Of a stretch of 64,000 nt of DNA, positions 1 through 8,558 are shown one piece after another. The stretch comes from Streptomyces sp. QL37. Its GTDB lineage: Bacteria > Actinomycetota > Actinomycetes > Streptomycetales > Streptomycetaceae. The notes under the pieces are model-generated. The model saw nothing but the letters and a program-made list of their open reading frames with translations, did not search any database and was not told where the DNA came from. A program made the translations under genes and the position numbers. The stretch covers positions 1,612,001 to 1,676,000 of the forward strand of contig NZ_PTJS01000001.1 of NCBI RefSeq assembly GCF_002941025.1. Reading direction: 5' to 3'. Position 1 is the stretch's first letter. Each line of letters begins with the position of its first letter.

Positions 1-192
1 CCGTTTCGAGGTCGCCGTCTCGAGCGATGGAAGCGACGCCACAACAGCAGCCACGCCAAGATCCGCTGCCTCGTCGAGCAGGCCATGGCCGTCCTCAAGT
101 GCTGGCGCCTACTCCGAAAGCTCCGGTGCAGCACGAACCGCATCACCGAGATCGTGAAGGCCGTCCTCGTCCTGCAACTCGCCTCAACCTGA
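1..192 (+). pseudogene. 3' end of IS5-family transposase (cut by window edge)
   Basis: Frame 1 is open from the first base to a TGA at 190-192. It reads like the C-terminus of an IS5/HARBI-type DDE transposase: an Arg/Lys-rich stretch, then NSSHAKIRCLVEQAMAVLK, then a helix ending KAVLVLQLAST. This matches the usual family ending, in which a basic SHAKIR segment is followed by the last catalytic helix carrying Glu (VEQ). The N-terminal part and the left end of the element lie outside the window, so it cannot be judged intact or dead. The bases just after the stop (GAGGTTGGAAAAGCCTC) look like the right terminal repeat of such elements. Family assignment is from recognition, not a search. Confidence 0.7.
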
Positions 193-221
193 GGTTGGAA
201 AAGCCTCACTGTCTGGGGGCA

Positions 222-247
222 TTACCCCGCCGCGCGTGGCGGGGTAA
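222..247. terminator. Stem-loop after the IS end
   Basis: A perfect 10-bp inverted repeat (TTACCCCGCC / GGCGGGGTAA) with a 6-base loop lies just beyond the transposase stop. It could be a transcription terminator insulating the downstream sigma gene. No U-tract follows, which is usual in high-GC actinobacteria. The rest of 193-494 holds no gene that I can support. Confidence 0.5.
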
Positions 248-494
248 CGGCTTCCCGGCAAGTTGCGCAATGGCGCGGTTCCGCCGGCGCGCCCGCCATC
301 CCGGTTCTGGCAGTGGCTGCTGCCGGGCCGGGTTGCCTCGCTCCGGCCCCCGCTTCGCCGACTCCGTACTCTGCGACACCCTGCCGCAACGCCGTGCTCG
401 GTCTCTTGGAAAAAGTCGGAGGAGTGCAGGAATGACTGCGTGGTCGCGGGGGTAAGCGGTCGCCCGGAAGAGAGAACCAGAGGGAGGGCGAACC

Positions 495-1409
495 ATGACC
501 GCGATGTCGGTGCGAACCACCGAAGCCCATGACATGACCGCAGAGTCGGATGACATGAGCGCTGCGCGGACAGCTGCCGGCACGGATGCCGGAGCTCTGG
601 AACTGCCGTGGATCGAGGATGCGGGGAAGGTCGCGCCGCGGGATGCGCGCGACATGTCGAAGCTGTTCTTCGACCGCCTCCAGACCTTGGAGGAAGGCAC
701 CCGCGAGCACCAGTACGCCCGCAACACCCTGATCGAGATGAATCTCTCGCTCGTCCGCTTCGCCGCGCAGCGGTTCCGCAGTCGGGGCGGGGAGGACACC
801 GAGGACATCATCCAGGTCGGCACGATCGGTCTCATCAAGGCGATCGACCGGTTCGACCTTTCGCGCGAGGTGGAGTTCGCCACCTTCGCGGTCCCCTACA
901 TCGTGGGCGAGATCAAGCGGTTCTTCCGGGACACCACCTGGTCCGTACACGTGCCGCGCCGACTCCAGGAGCTGCGGGTCGAGCTGGCCAAGGCCAAGGA
1001 AACGCTCTCCTCGAAGCTCGACCGGGACCCCACGGTCAAGGAGCTCGCCACCCACCTGGACCTCAGCGAGGAAGAGGTGATCGAGGGTCTGGTGGCGGCC
1101 AACGGCTACTCCGCCGGTTCCCTGGACTCCTCCTCTTCCGACGGTGAGGACAGCCAGGACCAGCGGTCCTATGCCGAGGTGCTCGGCGAGTGGGACCCTG
1201 CCATGGAGACCGTCGAGAACCTGCACACGCTCGCCCCACTGCTGGAACAGCTCGACGACCGTGAACGCCTGATCATCCAGATGCGCTTCGGCGCCGAGAT
1301 GACCCAGGCACAGATCGGAGCCGAGTTGGGCATCTCGCAGATGCAGATCTCCCGACTGCTGACCCGCATCGTGCGCAAGCTGCGCGCCGGCATGAGCATC
1401 GACGCCTGA
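495..1409 (+). CDS. SigB/SigF/SigG-type RNA polymerase sigma factor
   Basis: A 304-residue alternative sigma factor of the stress/differentiation class. Region 2 is clear at about residues 70-145 (ARNTLIEMNLSLVRFAAQRF, then EDIIQVGTIGLIKAIDRFD and FATFAVPYIVGEIKRFFRDT). Region 3 follows with VPRRLQELRVELAKA, and region 4 ends the protein with a helix-turn-helix (TQAQIGAELGISQMQISRLL). Length and order fit the Streptomyces SigB family, whose members are normally held by anti-sigma factors and answer to osmotic or oxidative stress. No anti-sigma gene lies next to it. The start is the first ATG after AGGGCGAACC; further ATGs at codons 4 and 14 are possible alternatives. A strong hairpin follows the stop, so it is probably monocistronic. 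Confidence 0.92.
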   Translation: MTAMSVRTTEAHDMTAESDDMSAARTAAGTDAGALELPWIEDAGKVAPRDARDMSKLFFDRLQTLEEGTREHQYARNTLIEMNLSLVRFAAQRFRSRGGEDTEDIIQVGTIGLIKAIDRFDLSREVEFATFAVPYIVGEIKRFFRDTTWSVHVPRRLQELRVELAKAKETLSSKLDRDPTVKELATHLDLSEEEVIEGLVAANGYSAGSLDSSSSDGEDSQDQRSYAEVLGEWDPAMETVENLHTLAPLLEQLDDRERLIIQMRFGAEMTQAQIGAELGISQMQISRLLTRIVRKLRAGMSIDA

Positions 1410-1415
1410 CCGGCG

Positions 1416-1461
1416 CTCGCTCCGCTTCCCGCCGAAGACGATCGGCGGGAAGCGGAGCGAG
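1416..1461. terminator. Strong terminator of the sigma gene
   Basis: A perfect 19-bp inverted repeat (arms 1416-1434 and 1443-1461, reading CTCGCTCCGCTTCCCGCCG on the left) with an 8-base loop starts six bases after the sigma factor stop. Position and stability support a rho-independent-type terminator. Confidence 0.8.
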
Positions 1462-1681
1462 ATCACGCCCGATCCCATGGAAACGATGCCCGGTGGCGGC
1501 ATTGCTCTCATACGGGAGTGGGGCACGGCGAGCTCGCGGCAGGCAGTCGACCTGACGCGCCGGGTCTGGGCCGAGACGTCAGGGAATGGAGTCACCCCGA
1601 GGCCGATCGGTTCCCCTCCGAGGGGCCCTCATCCCACTCGGCAGAACCTTCAACGTAAATGTTCGTGAGAGTGCTAGCCAT

Positions 1682-1693
1682 ATTGTTAACAAT
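1682..1693. promoter_or_regulatory. 12-bp palindrome ATTGTTAACAAT upstream of the tannase-like gene
   Basis: The stretch 1670-1700 is strikingly AT-rich for this genome and contains the perfect palindrome ATTGTTAACAAT, about 70 bases before the tannase start. It looks like a repressor operator, perhaps of a LacI or GntR type regulator, placed in a promoter. No regulator gene is adjacent. The rest of the 1462-1764 spacer shows no gene. Confidence 0.5.
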
Positions 1694-1764
1694 TCTATAG
1701 CGTGCGTCGCACCTCGGCCCCGAGGTATCGGCAGAGCACTTGGTGCCCCACGAGCGGAGATGCC

Positions 1765-3573
1765 ATGCGGCGGTTCTCGGCGTCCTCAGGACGCGATGCA
1801 GAAGTCCGGACCACGGGCCCTCGGACAGGAGGCCCCGCAAGCCGCGCGTACGTGCTCAAAGGTATGGCGCTCGCGGGCTCCCTCGCCCTCACAGCCATCG
1901 CGGTGCCGACGTCATTCGCCGCTGCTGACAGCATGGTCCCGTCGCAGAGCCGCGGCCATACCGCGGACCCGGAGGACGCCGGGCTGGCCTTCGACTCCGC
2001 CGCGTACACAACGATCAGCGTCGCGGTCGACGGGAAGCCGATGAACGTACGCTGGTACAAGGAGATCTGCTACGTCGCGAAGCCGGTCACGGCGGCGGCG
2101 CAGCAGCCCGGCGGCCCCGGCGGGGGCAGTTCCACGATCCCCAACACCGCCTGCGGCTACCAGAGCATGAACGTGTTCGTTCCCGAGAGCGCCTTCCACG
2201 ATCAGCGGGCGCCGGTCTACTTCGCGGTGAACAACAGCGGATGGATGGCCAGTTACGTCAAGGCGAGCGTGGTCGACGGAGCGTCGTACAACAGCTCGAC
2301 GAGCAACGTCGGTGCCGCGCTGAAGGCCGGATACGTCTTCGCCGACGTCGCCGACCGAAGTCGGGGACTGGTAGGCGCCGACGGCTCGTCCCCCGGCAAA
2401 GCCCCCGCGGCAGTGGTCGACGCCAAGGCCGCTGTCCGCTACCTGCGCCTGAACGATGCCGCGATGCCTGGCAGCGCCGAGCGGATCGTCGCCAACGGCA
2501 CCAGCGGCGGCGGCGCACTGGTATCGATCCTGGGTGCTTCCGGCAACAGCGGCGAGTATCGCCCCTATCTCGATGCCATCGGCGCCGCCGGCATCGACGC
2601 GAAGGGCCGCAGCACCCTGCGCGACGACGTCTTCGCCGTCAACGCGTACTGCCCGATCACCGACCTCGGCAACGCCGATGCGGCCTACGAGTGGCTGTAC
2701 AACGTCCTCGCCACCCGCGACGGCGCCGGACAGAATCCTTCGCCCGAAGCCGCGGCCGCGATCGCGGCGCAGTTCCCCGCCTACGAGAAGACCCTCGGGC
2801 TGCGCAACCCCGACGGCTCCGTGCTCACCGCCGCGAACATGCTCGACACCGTCAAGAAAGAGGTCACGCGCTCCGCGGAGGCCTACTTGAAGAGCGACGA
2901 CGCCCACGAGATCCCACCGCTGGGCGGCACCTTCGAAATCCAGTCCGGAGGCCCCGGAAGCCCGCCTGCCACCAAGTCGTACGTCAATGACTGGATCGAC
3001 GTCGACAACAGCGCCGACAAGGTGCTTTCGGTGGACATGAAGAGGTACCTCGCTTTCGTCGTCTCCCAGGCCACACTCAAGACGACACCCGCCTTCGACG
3101 CCTTGGGCGTCAACGGAACGACCACCGGCCGCACCGAGACCGATCTCTTCGGCCCCCCGAACCAGAAGTACATGAACTACACCGAGTTCAGCTGGGATCA
3201 CAACGACGTCGCCGGCGACGGCAGCGGGATCGACGACACCGGCCTGACCTGGGACGAGTACACCGGCAAGCGCAGTACGACCGTCGACGACCAGATCCAC
3301 CTGATCAACCCGATGGACTTCATCGGCACCGGTGCCGACACCTCGGCGAACTGGTACGTCCGGACGGGCACCCGCGACCGGGACACCTCGTTCACCGTCT
3401 CCATCAACCTCGACCGGGCGCTCGAGGCGGACAAGCAGGTCGAGGACGTCGACTACCAGCTCGCCTGGAACCAGCCGCACGCCGGCAACTACGACGTGCC
3501 CGAGGCCATGGCCTGGATCGCCGAGGCCGTCCGCAAGGCCGGAGACCCGCTCGCCCCCGGCCGTCACGGATAG
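1765..3573 (+). CDS. Secreted subtype B tannase / feruloyl-esterase-like hydrolase
   Basis: A 602-residue alpha/beta-hydrolase predicted to be exported. The N-terminus has basic residues, a hydrophobic segment (VLKGMALAGSLALTAIAVP) and an Ala-rich cleavage region (SFAAADS). The nucleophile elbow is GTSGGGALVS at about residue 245, the usual position for subtype B tannases. The C-terminal HAGNYDVPEAM carries the likely catalytic His, and the preceding INPMDF region fits the acid part of the triad. These enzymes cleave galloyl and similar phenolic esters outside the cell. I chose the ATG at 1765 because GGAG sits five bases before it and the signal peptide follows directly; a GTG at 1702 in the same frame would add an untypical leader. 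Substrate is inferred. Confidence 0.82.
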   Translation: MRRFSASSGRDAEVRTTGPRTGGPASRAYVLKGMALAGSLALTAIAVPTSFAAADSMVPSQSRGHTADPEDAGLAFDSAAYTTISVAVDGKPMNVRWYKEICYVAKPVTAAAQQPGGPGGGSSTIPNTACGYQSMNVFVPESAFHDQRAPVYFAVNNSGWMASYVKASVVDGASYNSSTSNVGAALKAGYVFADVADRSRGLVGADGSSPGKAPAAVVDAKAAVRYLRLNDAAMPGSAERIVANGTSGGGALVSILGASGNSGEYRPYLDAIGAAGIDAKGRSTLRDDVFAVNAYCPITDLGNADAAYEWLYNVLATRDGAGQNPSPEAAAAIAAQFPAYEKTLGLRNPDGSVLTAANMLDTVKKEVTRSAEAYLKSDDAHEIPPLGGTFEIQSGGPGSPPATKSYVNDWIDVDNSADKVLSVDMKRYLAFVVSQATLKTTPAFDALGVNGTTTGRTETDLFGPPNQKYMNYTEFSWDHNDVAGDGSGIDDTGLTWDEYTGKRSTTVDDQIHLINPMDFIGTGADTSANWYVRTGTRDRDTSFTVSINLDRALEADKQVEDVDYQLAWNQPHAGNYDVPEAMAWIAEAVRKAGDPLAPGRHG

Positions 3574-3599
3574 TCCCTGGAGTCCTCCTGCTCAGGCGC

Positions 3600-4577
3600 T
3601 CAGCGCGGTACAGGCGTTGCCGACCTCTCACTCAGGTCACCGGGAAAGGACGTCCCGCTGATGAAGTCGGTCAGCGCGGCAGCGACGGCACCGGGCTGTT
3701 CGTCGGGGATGAAGTGTCCCGCGTCCGGCACGACGATCCCGGTGGCGTGGTCGGCCCACGGCCTGACGGACTCCGCCATGTCGGGGATGGAGCCGTGGCT
3801 GCTGGAGATCCCGAGGACCGGGACCGTCAGGCGCTGTCGTTCCAGCGCTTCGTGGTTCTTCCGCGCCGACACGGCGGAGTCCCGGTAGTAGGCCAGGGAT
3901 GCGCGGAGACCGCCTTCGGCGGCCACGGACGCGGCGTAGTTCTCGATTTCGGCGTCGTCGAAGGTGTCGGAGGAGAGGGTCTTGGCCTTCAGGAACCAGC
4001 CGACGTACTCCCGTTCGCGGCCGGCGAGCAGTGTCTCGGGCAGGTCGGGCACGAGGTGGAAGGCGAAGTGCCAGGTCTTCCACGCCCGCTCGGGGTCGGT
4101 CGGGACGGCGTCAGGGAGTGTGATGCCCGGGATACCGGCGTCGAGCAGTGCCAGGCCACGCAGCTGGCTCCGGTACTTCAACGCGAGGGAGAAGGCGACC
4201 CATGCGCCGATGTCGTGGGCGACCAGCCAGTATGTCGAGACTCGGAGCGCCTTGACCGCGGCGTGGACGTACGCGGCGGCTGTGTGCGTGTCGTAGCTGA
4301 TGTCCGGGCGTTCGGAGTGGCCCTGGCCCGGCAGGTCGATCGCGATGACCCGGAACCGGTCGGCCAGGTTCGGCATCACCTTGCGCCATGCCCACCAGGT
4401 CTGAGGGAACCCGGCGAGCAGCACGACGGCCGGACCGTCGGGCCGACCGCCTTCAACCGCGTGCAGCCGGACGCCGCCCGCGTCGACCCAACGGTGGGTG
4501 AAACCGGCCAGGTCGGGCAGTGGCAGGTCGCGGAACGGGTTGCCGGAGTCGCGAGGGGTGCTCGCGGCGTCATTCAT
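3600..4577 (-). CDS. Alpha/beta-hydrolase, epoxide-hydrolase type
   Basis: A 325-residue soluble hydrolase. The oxyanion-hole region LLAGFPQTWWAW, the nucleophile elbow VAHDIGAWV with Asp as nucleophile, and the C-terminal GHFIPDEQP with the catalytic His match epoxide hydrolases and haloalkane dehalogenases rather than Ser esterases. The start at 4577 follows GGAGGAG at good spacing. The same frame stays open to an ATG at 4754, where the extra 59 residues contain a hydrophobic stretch (PLYVLWASPFGFGP) that may be a relic of another small membrane gene. It is divergent from a TetR gene, which is its likely regulator. The physiological substrate is unknown. Confidence 0.85.
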   Translation of the reverse strand: MNDAASTPRDSGNPFRDLPLPDLAGFTHRWVDAGGVRLHAVEGGRPDGPAVVLLAGFPQTWWAWRKVMPNLADRFRVIAIDLPGQGHSERPDISYDTHTAAAYVHAAVKALRVSTYWLVAHDIGAWVAFSLALKYRSQLRGLALLDAGIPGITLPDAVPTDPERAWKTWHFAFHLVPDLPETLLAGREREYVGWFLKAKTLSSDTFDDAEIENYAASVAAEGGLRASLAYYRDSAVSARKNHEALERQRLTVPVLGISSSHGSIPDMAESVRPWADHATGIVVPDAGHFIPDEQPGAVAAALTDFISGTSFPGDLSERSATPVPR

Positions 4578-4865
4578 GGTTCTCCTCCACTGGTGTGAGG
4601 TGTGTCGGCCCGATCGGCGAAACCGACAGCAACAGGACGTGCCGACGCCTCCGCCGACGTAGGCGATGAACACGGCAACGGGGGTGCGCGGTCCGAAGCC
4701 GAACGGCGAGGCCCACAGCACGTACAGCGGGATCGTCGGTGTTCCGTCCGCCATGCCAGCCGGTGGAGCCGAACGCGACGGCGCCGGACCGCGAGCACGC
4801 GGTGCTCATGTCGCCCCGCTGTGAGGTCTGCGAGGTGTCCGGCCGCGATCACGCCTTCACCCTAG

Positions 4866-4895
4866 CCCATCTTGAACTGATTGGTTCAAGATGGG
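4866..4895. promoter_or_regulatory. TetR operator, perfect 12-bp inverted repeat
   Basis: CCCATCTTGAAC (4866-4877) and GTTCAAGATGGG (4884-4895) are exact inverted repeats around a 6-base centre, located 45 bases before the TetR start in the 362-bp divergent spacer 4578-4939. Arm length, symmetry and position are typical of a TetR operator controlling both the regulator and the divergent hydrolase. Nothing else in the spacer looks like a complete gene. Confidence 0.85.
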
Positions 4896-4939
4896 ATGAT
4901 GGCCTCATCGAAGAGGGCTGAGCAGGAGGACGGTGCCGC

Positions 4940-5530
4940 ATGGCGGGCAAGAAGCAGTTCGACGTCGCCCGGGCGCTCGACGCCGCGATGATCCAGTTCT
5001 GGCGGGCCGGCTACGCGGACACGTCGGTGGACGACCTGTCCCGGGCGACCGGACTCAACCGCAGCTCCATCTACTCCTCCCTCGGCGACAAGGACACGCT
5101 CTTCATTCGCTGCCTGGACCGCTACACCGCACGCTACGGAGACAAGTACGACGCCGCGTTGTCCTGCGCCGCCGACCGGCCCCTGGCAGCCACGCGGGCG
5201 TTCTTCGACATCACCCTGGAACGCATCGCGGACCCCGGTCTGCCCGACGGTTGCCTGGTGGCCCAGACCGTCATGGCGACCCCGGTGCTGAGCGCGAGCG
5301 TCGCGGCGCGTGCACGGGAGGCGATCGGCTTCCAGCACACGCGGCTGCGCGCCGCGCTGAAGGCCGGCCGGCTGCACGACGGGGCGGCCGAGTCCTTCGC
5401 CACCCACCTCGCGGCCGTGAACCAGTCCCTCGCCGTCATGAGCAGAGCCGGAACGAGCACGGAGCAGCTGCGCACCATCGTCGACGTGACCCTCGGCGCG
5501 CTTGCGCGGACTCTCGGCGCGAGCGACTGA
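4940..5530 (+). CDS. TetR/AcrR-family transcriptional regulator
   Basis: A 196-residue one-domain repressor. The N-terminal helix-turn-helix is at residues 8-55 (ALDAAMIQFWRAGYADTSVD followed by ATGLNRSSIYSSLGDK), with the tyrosine and GDKD motif typical of TetR recognition helices. The remaining helices form a ligand pocket with an ACR-like C-terminus (CLVAQTVMATP). The ATG follows AGGAGGA. A perfect inverted repeat lies just upstream and the epoxide-hydrolase-like gene is divergent, so the protein probably represses both in response to an organic compound. Confidence 0.9.
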   Translation: MAGKKQFDVARALDAAMIQFWRAGYADTSVDDLSRATGLNRSSIYSSLGDKDTLFIRCLDRYTARYGDKYDAALSCAADRPLAATRAFFDITLERIADPGLPDGCLVAQTVMATPVLSASVAARAREAIGFQHTRLRAALKAGRLHDGAAESFATHLAAVNQSLAVMSRAGTSTEQLRTIVDVTLGALARTLGASD

Positions 5531-5655
5531 GACGTGTCCGCCGTCCGTCAGGGTGCGCGTCGGGGCGCGGGGTGGCAGGACGACGCGGTCAGCCGCGCCG
5601 TCGCGCGCGACGAACCCGGCGACGCGGACGGTCATTCCCTGGATACTGGTCGCCC

Positions 5656-6402
5656 ATGGATGAGGTCGAAGTCGTCGTCGCCCATTCCGAGCGCGCGACC
5701 CTGCGCGTCGGCGACGTGTTCCTGAAGGTGGACGCCGATCAGGCGCGCATCGACGTCGAGGCCGAGGCGATGTCCCTCGCGCCGGTCCCGACCCCGGAGG
5801 TGCTGTGGCGCAAGCCGTCCGTTCTCGCCGTCGCCGCGCTCCCGGGGACCACACTGGGCCGCCTCGGCGGGCCGTCGACCGGGTCGCCGGCGGCGTGGGC
5901 CGCGGCGGGCGCCGCCATCCGGAAGCTGCACGACGCGCCACTGCCGCCCCGGCCGGGCCGGGCCGGCCGGAGCATCTTCGCCCTGACGGCGGAACTCGAC
6001 GACGAGTGCGAGTCGCTCGTGACGAACGGCCTCCTGCCCGCCGAGCTGGTCACCCGCAACCGCCAGGTCGCCGAGGCCGCACTCCGGCCGTGGACCCCGG
6101 CGTTCACGCACGGCGACCTGCAGATCGCACACGTCTTCGTCGACGGCGACGAGGTCACGGGCATCATCGACTGGTCCGAGGCGGGCCAGGGTGACGCCCT
6201 GTACGACCTCGCCACCTTCACGCTCGGACACGAGGAGCACCTCGACGACGTCGTCGCCGGGTATGGCGCCGGCATCGACCTCGATGTGATCCACGCGTGG
6301 TGGTCGTTGCGAAGCCTGCTGGCGGTTCGCTGGCTCGTCGAGCACGGCTTCGATCCGTTCGCGCCGGGCTGCGAGGTCGACGTGCTGAGATCCCGGATGT
6401 GA
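5656..6402 (+). CDS. Aminoglycoside phosphotransferase (APH)-fold kinase
   Basis: A 248-residue protein of the APH/choline-kinase fold. The catalytic loop reads FTHGDLQIAHVF and the metal loop GIIDWSEAG, equivalent to the HxDxxxxN and D-x-G/D motifs. The usual Asn of the catalytic loop is replaced by His, a variant I believe recurs in a subfamily of actinobacterial proteins but cannot check here. The N-terminus shows a short beta-rich nucleotide-binding region without a clear P-loop. The start is the ATG at 5656. It may phosphorylate a small hydroxylated compound; antibiotic resistance is not implied by sequence alone. Confidence 0.78.
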   Translation: MDEVEVVVAHSERATLRVGDVFLKVDADQARIDVEAEAMSLAPVPTPEVLWRKPSVLAVAALPGTTLGRLGGPSTGSPAAWAAAGAAIRKLHDAPLPPRPGRAGRSIFALTAELDDECESLVTNGLLPAELVTRNRQVAEAALRPWTPAFTHGDLQIAHVFVDGDEVTGIIDWSEAGQGDALYDLATFTLGHEEHLDDVVAGYGAGIDLDVIHAWWSLRSLLAVRWLVEHGFDPFAPGCEVDVLRSRM

Positions 6403-6416
6403 CGCTGCACGGGCCT

Positions 6417-6560
6417 GACCGCCGCGCATGCCTGGAGAACGTGAGGCACGGCTGCCACGGCCTCTTCGAAACCGGTGACGGTGTCAGCCTCCTCCCGGCG
6501 CAGGGTGGCAAGGACCAGGGCTTCGAAGTTCGCCGCAGGTGCCCGGACCGGCTCCGTCAT
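6417..6560 (-). pseudogene. Remnant of an Lrp/AsnC-family regulator
   Basis: A short frame reads FEALVLATLRREEADTVTGF and then EEAVAAVPHVLQA, the start of the RAM ligand-binding domain found in Lrp/AsnC regulators. The DNA-binding domain is missing upstream and the match is lost after about 45 residues, where the frame runs into the APH gene. It is most simply a deletion remnant. No gene is otherwise visible in 6403-6666. Confidence 0.5.
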
Positions 6561-6666
6561 GGCGGGATCAGCTCCTTGCGTGGCAGGGTCTCGGGACACG
6601 GGGACAGGCCTCGCGCCCGCGCCGGACTCTCCCCGGCTTCCTCGGACCGCCGTCGCCCCGCTCGCT

Positions 6667-7674
6667 TCACTCCCCCTGCGGGGCGTGCGGAGCCGTCGTG
6701 GGGATCTCGGCCGGCCGCTCCCGTCCTCCGTCGTGGCCTGACGCCACCACGGCTACCAGCCCGAGGACGACGGCCGCGGCGACGACTCGCCCTGAGGCCC
6801 GGAGCGCCCACCCCGGCAGCGATCGTCTCGCCTTCCACGACCCCGGCAAGGGCAGCCGTTCGGCCCGCCGGGCCGGCCGCGTCAACCGCATCACCAGCAG
6901 GACGGCAACGGGCAGTTGCAGCAGCCACAGCACGGTGCGTGGCCACTCGCCGTACCAGACGTTGGTGCCGTACAACAGTGTGTGCCACACGGACAGCACG
7001 TACACGACGATCACGAACCGGTGCATACGGCGCCAGGTGTTGGCTCCGATGCGATGCCGGACGTAGAACAGCAGGCCGAGCGGGATCGCGAGATACAGGG
7101 CGCCCTGCCCGATCGGAATGGCGACCCGGCCGGTCCCCGAGTCGTACCAGCCCGGCACGAACGCGTCCGCGAAGCCCACCCACAGGCGCTCCAGCCAGGC
7201 CGACTCGACCTCGTACCGCACGAGTTCAGCCGCGAACATCAGCGCGTGCGCGAACATCAGCGCCATCGTGGTCAGACTCGTGGTGCGGTGCCAGCGCTCC
7301 AGGGCCTGCGGGGATCCCGGCAGCCGGGCCGGGCGCTGCCCGGACGCCAGCAGTCCGAGCATGACCGTGCCCCACGCCCACAACAACGCCGACCAGCCGA
7401 ACGCCTGACTCAGCAGGTACATCCAGTACGTACGGGCGTCGGCCATGAACGGCATGACCGCCACCGTCGCCGAGTCCCCTGACTCCACGCGTACGTACAG
7501 GAGGACGAACACCGCCGCCGTGACACCGACGGCAGCGCCCACTTCGGGCAGCACGGTCCGCAGGTCGGTGCGCAGGGTGACACGGCCGGCGGCACGCCGG
7601 TCACGTGCGAGTGGTGCGGCCGTTCCCTCGTCGTCCGGCGTCGTTCCTGACAGCATCCCGGGCCCCCCGGGCAC
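6667..7674 (-). CDS. Ferric-reductase-like / cytochrome b561-type membrane protein
   Basis: About 335 residues with at least six membrane segments, for example VGAAVGVTAAVFVLLYVRV near residue 50, then others around 85-110, 135-155, 190-210, 225-240 and 255-275. His residues within the helices (ERWHRTTSL, MFAHALMF, RRMHRF and SVWHTLL) are spaced like the haem ligands of the ferric-reductase transmembrane domain. There is no FAD/NAD domain, so it would be the membrane haem subunit or an MsrQ-like partner. The first codon used here is GTG at 7674; an ATG at 7656 is equally possible. No operon partner is evident. Confidence 0.72.
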   Translation of the reverse strand: MPGGPGMLSGTTPDDEGTAAPLARDRRAAGRVTLRTDLRTVLPEVGAAVGVTAAVFVLLYVRVESGDSATVAVMPFMADARTYWMYLLSQAFGWSALLWAWGTVMLGLLASGQRPARLPGSPQALERWHRTTSLTTMALMFAHALMFAAELVRYEVESAWLERLWVGFADAFVPGWYDSGTGRVAIPIGQGALYLAIPLGLLFYVRHRIGANTWRRMHRFVIVVYVLSVWHTLLYGTNVWYGEWPRTVLWLLQLPVAVLLVMRLTRPARRAERLPLPGSWKARRSLPGWALRASGRVVAAAVVLGLVAVVASGHDGGRERPAEIPTTAPHAPQGE

Positions 7675-7827
7675 CGGCCACCCGGGGGGGCCGGTGCCAC
7701 TGTGTCGTAGGAGAAACCAGTTTCGCCTGAGGGACGAGAGACACCGAGGCTCATTCCGGCCAGAGCGGAGGAGGCCGGATGGCCGGTGGCCCGGCCGCCG
7801 GGTGATCAGCGATTCCGCGGAAGAGCC

Positions 7828-8481
7828 CTAATGACCGCCGGGATCGAGATCGGCGGCGGTGATCCCCTGGCCGGGCAACTGCCGGGCGTCGTCACGGGCT
7901 CGCAGGCTGTCGAGCATGAGTGCCGAGGCGCGGTCCGCGCTGCGCCGGGTGAGGTCGGTTCGCAGTCCGGGGATCGGCCGGAACAGCAGGGCGATCAACA
8001 GCGCCACGTCGCCGGTGTCCACGTCCGGCCGCATGTCGCCGTCGGACTGGGCGCGCCGGACGATTCGGTCGAGGATCTTCAGCAGGATCTGGCGCAGCCG
8101 GCGGTTCTCGGGGTCCTCCTGAAGCTCGGCCCAGGCGCTGGCGAACCAGACCGACAGCCAAGTCGCCAACCGCAGTTCGGCTCCGGCCTGATGGACGAAT
8201 CGCGTCAGCGCCCCCCAGGCGTCGGGCTCTTCGTCCTCGGCTGTGCGAGCGATGGCCACCACGCGGTGAAACCCGTCCGACGCCACCGCACTGATCAGCG
8301 CCTGCCGGTCCGGGAAACGACGGTAGAGGGTACCGGTCCCGACGCCGGCGCGGCGGGCCACCTCCTCTGTCGGTACGTCGGGCCCCCGCTCGGCGAACAG
8401 CGCCCGGGCCGCCTCGATGATCTGTTCACGGTTGAACCGGGCATCGGCCCGCAGTTCGCGCCCGGAAGTCGAATCTGTCAC
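7828..8481 (-). CDS. TetR-family transcriptional regulator
   Basis: A 217-residue repressor with the canonical N-terminal DNA-binding domain at residues 17-65 (REQIIEAARALFAERG, then EEVARRAGVGTGTLYRRFPD) and a SBD-type C-terminal domain (ILLKILDRIVRRAQ and RPIPGLRTDLTRR). It starts with GTG at 8481. The 77-base divergent spacer to the arylamine N-acetyltransferase contains ACGGA-N5-TCCGT (8499-8513), a candidate operator. The gene pair suggests drug- or amine-responsive control of the acetyltransferase. Confidence 0.9.
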   Translation of the reverse strand: MTDSTSGRELRADARFNREQIIEAARALFAERGPDVPTEEVARRAGVGTGTLYRRFPDRQALISAVASDGFHRVVAIARTAEDEEPDAWGALTRFVHQAGAELRLATWLSVWFASAWAELQEDPENRRLRQILLKILDRIVRRAQSDGDMRPDVDTGDVALLIALLFRPIPGLRTDLTRRSADRASALMLDSLRARDDARQLPGQGITAADLDPGGH

Positions 8482-8498
8482 CCCAGCACTATATGTGA

Positions 8499-8513
8499 AC
8501 GGACTTCCTCCGT
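8499..8513. promoter_or_regulatory. Candidate TetR operator (ACGGA-N5-TCCGT)
   Basis: A short inverted repeat sits midway between the divergent TetR and acetyltransferase starts. The arms are only 5 bp, so chance is not excluded; position is the main support. Confidence 0.35.
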
Positions 8514-8558
8514 ATCATGGACTTAAGTGGCGGATCTTCTATCGGATAGGAGGCCTGG

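Noticed and set aside
439..460. SigB-like promoter (GGGTA box) before the sigma gene
   Set aside because: A GGGTA is present at 450-454 but I could not find a convincing -35 element at the right spacing.
1912..3567. A 551-codon minus-strand frame opposite the tannase-like gene
   Set aside because: Gly/Val/Asp-rich shadow of GC-biased codons; the plus frame has the signal peptide and catalytic motifs.
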